A stretch of 64,000 nucleotides of DNA from Capillidium heterosporum (Eukaryota > Entomophthoromycota > Entomophthoromycetes > Entomophthorales > Capillidiaceae), in contig WBMQ01000007.1 of NCBI GenBank assembly GCA_016630905.1, positions 868,001 through 932,000 of the forward strand, given 5' to 3'. This document shows, piece after piece, positions 59,305-64,000 of this stretch (the stretch's first letter is position 1; every line of letters begins with the position of its first letter). A program made the position numbers and the translations under genes. Below the pieces are notes generated by a model. That model was given only the letters and a program-made list of their open reading frames with translations. It did no database searches and was not told the DNA's origin.

Positions 59305-62164
59305 TTAAACTCCCTTCTTCTTGGAAGCCTTCTTAGTAACTACTTGGAACTGAGTATCCTTTGCATTACTAATAGGCACAGGTGCTTTAAGGCAAGGGCT
59401 AGGTATAGCAGAAGCCGGTAAGACGCCCAAATCAACTTTCCTACGGATGACAAACTCCTGGATGAACTTGAGGCTATCTACTTGCGTATACTTCCCTTTA
59501 GAATTACAAAAGTGGAATTGGTCAATGATCATCTCTCTAAACGTATTAGGGGGGTCCAAGGGGAAGCTGAGGAGGACTTGTAAAAATTCGTCGACTAAAA
59601 TTTAAAAGTTAGAAAAAAGAATAGTGGCAGAGTTACCATTGATGGAGGTGAAGCCACGCATCATGGTCTTGCACCAGTTCATAAATTTGTCACTAGGCTG
59701 AGGAGGGTTCTTAGGGTCGATCTTGGAGCCGGACCTAGTAAGAAAGTTAGTGGTGATTAAAGGCTATTTTTTACTTGGGAGACTCCTTGCGCATCTCGCT
59801 AATGGCTTTACCGTTGCCAGGAAGGATACGCTGAGGGACGGGTGAAGAGCCCTACACGATTTTAGTATTTTGTAAATTGTAAATCAAACCTTAGATAGAG
59901 TATCGGCATAACGTCTAGGGGTACCAGCTTCTTGGCTTTCTTTGAGTAGGCGATCGCGTTCCGCTTCCTCCTCCTTCTGGATTTCACGTAGAGATTTAGA
60001 GGGCTTGCTGGCTTTGGCATTGATCCAGGGAGCGGGAGGTGCTGTATACTGAGGTGCCTTCTTGGCAGCAGGTTCCTCTTGTTTGGGGGACTTGGCTTCA
60101 ACTTTAAGCTCATCCACGTTTGGAGATGCTACTGGATCCGATTTGACTTCACGAGCTTGCTTGGATTTGGACGTAGAGTTGTTCTTTGACCTAGGCGCAT
60201 TCTGCTTACCTTTGGAAGCCGATTGAGGTGGAGTTGGTGATGAGTGCTGTTGAGGGTCGTCTTTCTTGACGCTAAGGGACTCCATTTGCTTGTCCATTTC
60301 GCTGACTGATTTGTCAGTATCGGGAACTATGTCCTTAGGGCTCTGAGGACCTTGGACATTCACCTCAGGAATTAAGCTGGCCTCATCTTTTGAAATTTCG
60401 GGAACGTTGTCCTTCAAGGTGATTTCCTGGCTCGGTGGACTGGTCTTACTAGCTTTGCTCCATTCAAAGTTGATTCTGGACTCGGCGGTTGGCATAGATA
60501 AGGTACGGTTTAAATCAGGTCTAACCATAGGGTGCGAAGCATCGTTGCCACTCAGTGGGTTCTGGATGTAGTTATAACTACTTAGCGTGTTGGGCAGCTG
60601 GGAAAAGTTTTGAAGTCCCTTTTGCTGGTGCTGCGGGGGGCTTATATGGCGCTGACTTCCAAGTTGCGATTGCATGAATAGTTGCTCGTGGAGGTTGCTA
60701 CTAGGCTGAGATTTAAACCGATCGTATTGATTTTGACCGTGAAATCCTTCAAAACCGCCGGCTCTTTGATCGAACATGTTGGAATCATTGTGGAGACCGT
60801 GTAGTTGGCTTAAATGGCTCTGATTATGACCCATTGCACCATGTCCTCCCAGAATCTGCTCGGGTTCAAAGGTTGGGGAAAAGAAGTTTCGATTCGATCT
60901 CGGGGTGAGGATCGTCTTTAAATGAGAAGCCCGTGGAGGTGTCAAAAAGGGCTTCTCTTCGTCACCGGTCCTAGCCAGAAGGTGTCCCAAAGGTTCGAAC
61001 GAACTTTCTTCCTCCCTTTTGACCAAAAGCTCCCGAACAAAGTAACCAGCTACGTACCATTCGTGCATATCGTGCCCAGAAAAAGGCCCTTGAACGACAC
61101 CGGTAGGATCTTTATAGTGCCAGTTGGAGATCTCTTGGGATTCTGCCGTCTCCATTTGGTCGTTGTCGAACGTGGAAATACTGCTTAAAAAGTTTATCTT
61201 CGAGTCCCTGCCTCCACGGAACTCTTCGTTTGAGTTCTGCGGGATATATTCCATCATGTAGTTGGAATTGGAGGCGTAAGGATTTCTGTTGAAATTATAC
61301 ATTTGGAATCCATCGTCTCCCTATTTATGTTAAAAGATGCACGTTTTATAGACTTACATTCTTGTATGGCTCGTCAAAATCATTGGTAGGGAACTCTTCC
61401 AAAGGCTCATCAGCAACACCGTCTATTTGGAAGAAACCGCCGGCTGCAAATGTACCTACTGAGTTTCTCGTTACTCCGGCCCAAAGGTCACCCTTCTCCT
61501 CTTTGGGACGCATAGGGGCTCTCCCATCTATTTAAAGTTTAGCTTAACATAATAAAATAAACTTACTTTTAGGACGAGTTTGATTGTAATCCTTGTGTTG
61601 TCTATCTTGCCCTTTATTTCTTTGGTTCTCGGTATGTACAGAATTGTTTCTTCTTATGACACTGTTAATTTGACCAGAAGCTAAAAGCTAAAACTGTTAG
61701 CTTTGGAAGTAAGATATAGTTACCGTGGCCTCTTGTTCCGAAAGCGGTGAAAAGTTTACCGGTAGGAGACTTTGGTCAGAATTGGCATGCTCCAGCTTTT
61801 CAAAGTCCAACGGAGCATTGGTGCTGTGATACATTGAGATCATGAAGGCCTTACTGTATCGGAATGGATTCAGTTCATCAGTCAATGAAAATTCTTCCCG
61901 CTTAACCGTTTCTTCGCCCTTGTTCCTATTAGTAATAGACGAGTAGGAGCTAGGAAAGGTGCCACTGTTGCCACGAGCCTGGGCCGAGTTGTTTAAACTA
62001 GGATGATTTTGGTACTCGGAGCTGTTTTCCACGCCAACGCCATTGTTTTCATCTATATTGTGAGAGGAATTCGCTCGCGATAGGCGCCGCATCCTTCGTA
62101 AATTAAGTAAGACATGAGACAGTTCAACTTACCAATCAGGACCAAAATTCATGCTTGAAGTCAT
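59305..62164 (-). CDS. GYF-domain protein, Smy2/Syh1/GIGYF family
   Basis: Eight exons in phase: 62133-62164, 61724-62093, 61567-61687, 61358-61527, 59890-61320, 59775-59851, 59637-59734 and 59305-59594, giving 862 residues. The GYF domain (about residues 297-350) shows WHYKDPTGVVQGPFSGHDMH, then EWYVAGYFV and LLVKREEESSFEPLG. It binds proline-rich ligands. Near residue 105 the segment FRYSKAFMISMY resembles the Y-x-x-x-x-L/M-phi eIF4E/4EHP-binding motif of GIGYF proteins. A Gln/Ser-rich middle, a helical LREIQKEEEAERDRLL stretch and a C-terminal helical domain (FMNWCKTMMRGF...DEFLQVLLSFPLD) follow, as in Smy2-type proteins. Likely role: translational repression, mRNA decay or COPII-linked functions. 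The specific partner is unknown. Confidence 0.9.
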
Positions 62165-62279
62165 AGTATTCCTAGTAACTATTTAAGTAAGTGTATAGGT
62201 AAATAAATTTACTCTTTATCTATCGCTTCTTTAAAATCAAGTTACAGAGATTTAGTTATATACAAATTTGGTTTGGAGT

Positions 62280-62465
62280 TTAAAGGGACTGACACCTTTC
62301 GTTCTGTAGATTTTTTATCCATCTTGCGATTTGGATACGGGTATTATTGGCTGGGTCATTGGTAAATCCTTCAGTTCCACTTTCAAAACAGAAATACTCC
62401 ACAAAAAGCCCTTCTAAATTTGAACATATTGAAGGGTCGATTTTTGCATCGTCAGCAGAACTAGT
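62280..62465 (-). CDS. Possible last exon of a small secreted protein
   Basis: The minus strand has an open stretch SADDAKIDPSICSNLEGLF, then EYFCFESG, ending NERCQSL and a stop at 62280. Just before it (about 62507-62545) the strand can encode LLLLLLIL, like a signal-peptide core, followed by a GT...AG interval. I could not find an ATG or make the phases agree, so the first exon is unresolved. Three or four cysteines fit a small secreted protein. It could equally be a decayed gene. Confidence 0.3.
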   Translation of the reverse strand, partial: TSSADDAKIDPSICSNLEGLFVEYFCFESGTEGFTNDPANNTRIQIARWIKNLQNERCQSL

Positions 62466-63689
62466 GTAAATTTATACGTATATTGGCATAGCACCACATA
62501 CCAATATCAACAGTAAAAGCAGCAAATAGCTAAATTTATATAGCTTTTTGAAATTAAAAGTATATTTGACAACAAGAAAATTATCTACATAGACTAAGAA
62601 ACACTACACCAGCTCAATTTCAAAAAGTATAAGTATACCATCACTAAATTTAAATGAAGCTACATCGCCACTTAAAAATATAATTGGCCAAGTAGAAACT
62701 CTATATGCAATTCGCTATATCATCATATTTCAAATGATTTATAGTGTACATGCTAGACCGAATAGCCAAAAGCTTTATAAGCCTACACTAATCCTCAATA
62801 AACTCATATATTTGAAATATAGTTCGATATTATAACCCATTCCAGGACACTAGTTTACTTTATCAAAGTAGCTTAACTTTGAGGGATGCGTTGATGAACC
62901 GCAAGTCGTTTGGAACAGCGCTAAGTAGGTTTCAAATCGTTGGTAAAGCAGCCAAAGCCTTGTTTAAATTCTACATTAATTTGTTGAAATCATTCGATAT
63001 ACCCTATATCCCTTAATAAATCCACCAGTTTATACTCTTGTATACTTTGATGGAGGCTGTTCTAATTTATATTTGGCTTTACTACTTTCCATTGATTACT
63101 CACTATTTAATAGGAATTACATATATCAAACAAAGCTAAAACTCAGCTAAGCTACTACATATATGCGACAATAGTGAATTTAAGTATGGTTTACAAATGA
63201 CTACTTTCCTATTCATAACTTTATGTGAACTTGGAGTTAAGCACCACAAGGATTCAACTTGAGCCAAGAAGTGCAACACCATCGTTTACTTCTTCGCAAT
63301 ACACCTTGACAATAGTGCACTACTGTCACTTTTATCTACAAACAGCCTTAAAAATGAACTTGATCATTATCAGTATTGAGCTTTCATTGTATCAGTCTTT
63401 TTAATTGCTATTGGACCAGATGGTATCAAACTTTGTGTAGTTGGTCACGGTAGTAACCAGTTTCTAAAGCCCAAGAGAAGCTTTTGAACAAGCTCTTCAA
63501 CCTACTCTATATTGTGATCAGCATTAGCTTTTGATTGCACACCACCCAATCCCTTACTTTGAAGACTCCATCAAATGCTTTGGAAGTAGCTGTTACTTTT
63601 TGACCTTGAGTATCCATATAGCGGACTTCGCTGCTTCTCTAGTTGTGTATGTAGCTGGCTACAATTACCATCGAGTTGACTCTCCAATC
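62466..63689. other. Gene-poor AT-rich sequence
   Basis: I recognise no gene. Short hydrophobic frames on the plus strand near 63560-63690 may belong with the receptor-like relic to the right. Confidence 0.35.
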
Positions 63690-63945
63690 AAGTAGTATAT
63701 ACCCTATGTGGCCTGTAAAGTAGCTTTGTCTGCCTGCTTCCGTTGCAATAGCGTTTCAACTACCAAACACCAAGCTAAGGAACACCGGTTAGACTTTGCT
63801 TTGGACAGATACAGATTTGAGATGGCTAGGAAAAAAGCCTTTTGGGCAAAGTAATTGCTATGTTCTTTCCTATAGTATTTTGGTGGATGCTTTATGGCCA
63901 GAGCGATATCAAATGATACGAGAGCTACAATAAGATGAACCACAA
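63690..63945 (+). pseudogene. Relic resembling the TM5-TM6 part of a 7TM receptor
   Basis: The plus strand reads YIPYVACKVALSACFRCNSV, then RYRFEMARKKAFWAK. After a one-base frame change it reads KVIAMFFPIVFWWMLYGQ, a hydrophobic helix, before a stop. A hydrophobic segment, a basic loop with E-M-A-R-K-K-A and a following helix is the layout of TM5, the third intracellular loop and TM6 of class A receptors. Stops upstream show decay. The left edge of the window carries the N-terminus of a receptor gene of this general type. Recognition is by layout only. Confidence 0.35.
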
Positions 63946-64000
63946 CCTCCTGTATTTCATTCTACTCTCGATAGATACCTCTCATATCATCAACTCCGTC

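Noticed and set aside
61574-61690. Alternative acceptor at 61681 for exon 3 of the GYF gene
   Set aside because: It breaks the phase. The AG six bases upstream on the coding strand (exon start at 61687) keeps the frame.
1-64000. tRNA, rRNA, CRISPR arrays, bacterial operons
   Set aside because: I saw no cloverleaf with a T-loop consensus, no rRNA text and no regular spacer-repeat array. The genome is eukaryotic. Small RNA genes could still be missed by eye.

Overview
The window looks like nuclear DNA from an AT-rich, compact filamentous fungus. Genes lie on both strands and most are broken by very short GT-AG introns. I could place about 40 introns, most of 35-62 bases and many of 36-45. No prokaryotic signals are present. 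Fungal markers include a class 3 secreted lipase pair, an AIM18-like chalcone-isomerase-fold protein, a Cdc11/Nud1-like scaffold, a Smy2/GIGYF-type GYF protein and Mediator/TFIID subunits. A rhodopsin-like receptor fragment and many F-box relics suggest an early-diverging lineage such as Entomophthoromycotina (Conidiobolus-like). That placement is inference.

Layout. 1-0.3 kb: N-terminus of a 7TM receptor (-). 1.3-6.9 kb: one intact F-box/leucine-rich gene followed by two decayed copies. 7.2-10.4 kb: a ZC3H15/Tma46-like gene (+) and an RCC1 gene (-). 11.2-17.1 kb: two lipase genes facing away from each other as a near-perfect inverted repeat, one of them frameshifted. 17.6-25.2 kb: an AIM18-like gene, an N/Q-rich repeat protein, a small zinc-ribbon protein and a large Cdc11/Nud1-like gene. 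25.8-29.5 kb: an ecdysoneless/SGT1 homologue converging on a Med27-like gene, with 17 bases between the stop codons. 31.5-34.5 kb: a secreted 35-residue-repeat protein and a PP2A activator (PTPA). 34.9-37.8 kb: gene debris. 38.3-45.8 kb: an F-box/WD-like gene, mitochondrial ribosomal protein mS34 and Vps8. 46.6-48.6 kb: two Mn/Fe superoxide dismutase paralogues. 49.7-58.4 kb: a very large TAF2 with a tail of bromodomain repeats, then NECAP. 59.3-62.2 kb: a GYF-domain gene. The right end is gene-poor and carries receptor-like debris.

Most genes are housekeeping: transcription (TAF2, Med27), translation control (Tma46-like, GYF protein), trafficking (Vps8, NECAP), the Ran cycle (RCC1) and septation signalling (Cdc11/Nud1-like). 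Between them lie fast-evolving, lineage-specific loci: F-box paralogues, lipases, repeat proteins and receptors.

The assembly probably carries uncorrected single-base indels. Frames break by one base in conserved genes (TAF2 once, Vps8 twice) as well as in the F-box/WD gene, the N/Q-rich gene, the 35-residue-repeat gene and one lipase copy. Each 'pseudogene' call based on a single indel should be read with that in mind. Exon coordinates were worked out by hand from splice motifs, reading frame and remembered family sequence patterns. No database search was run.
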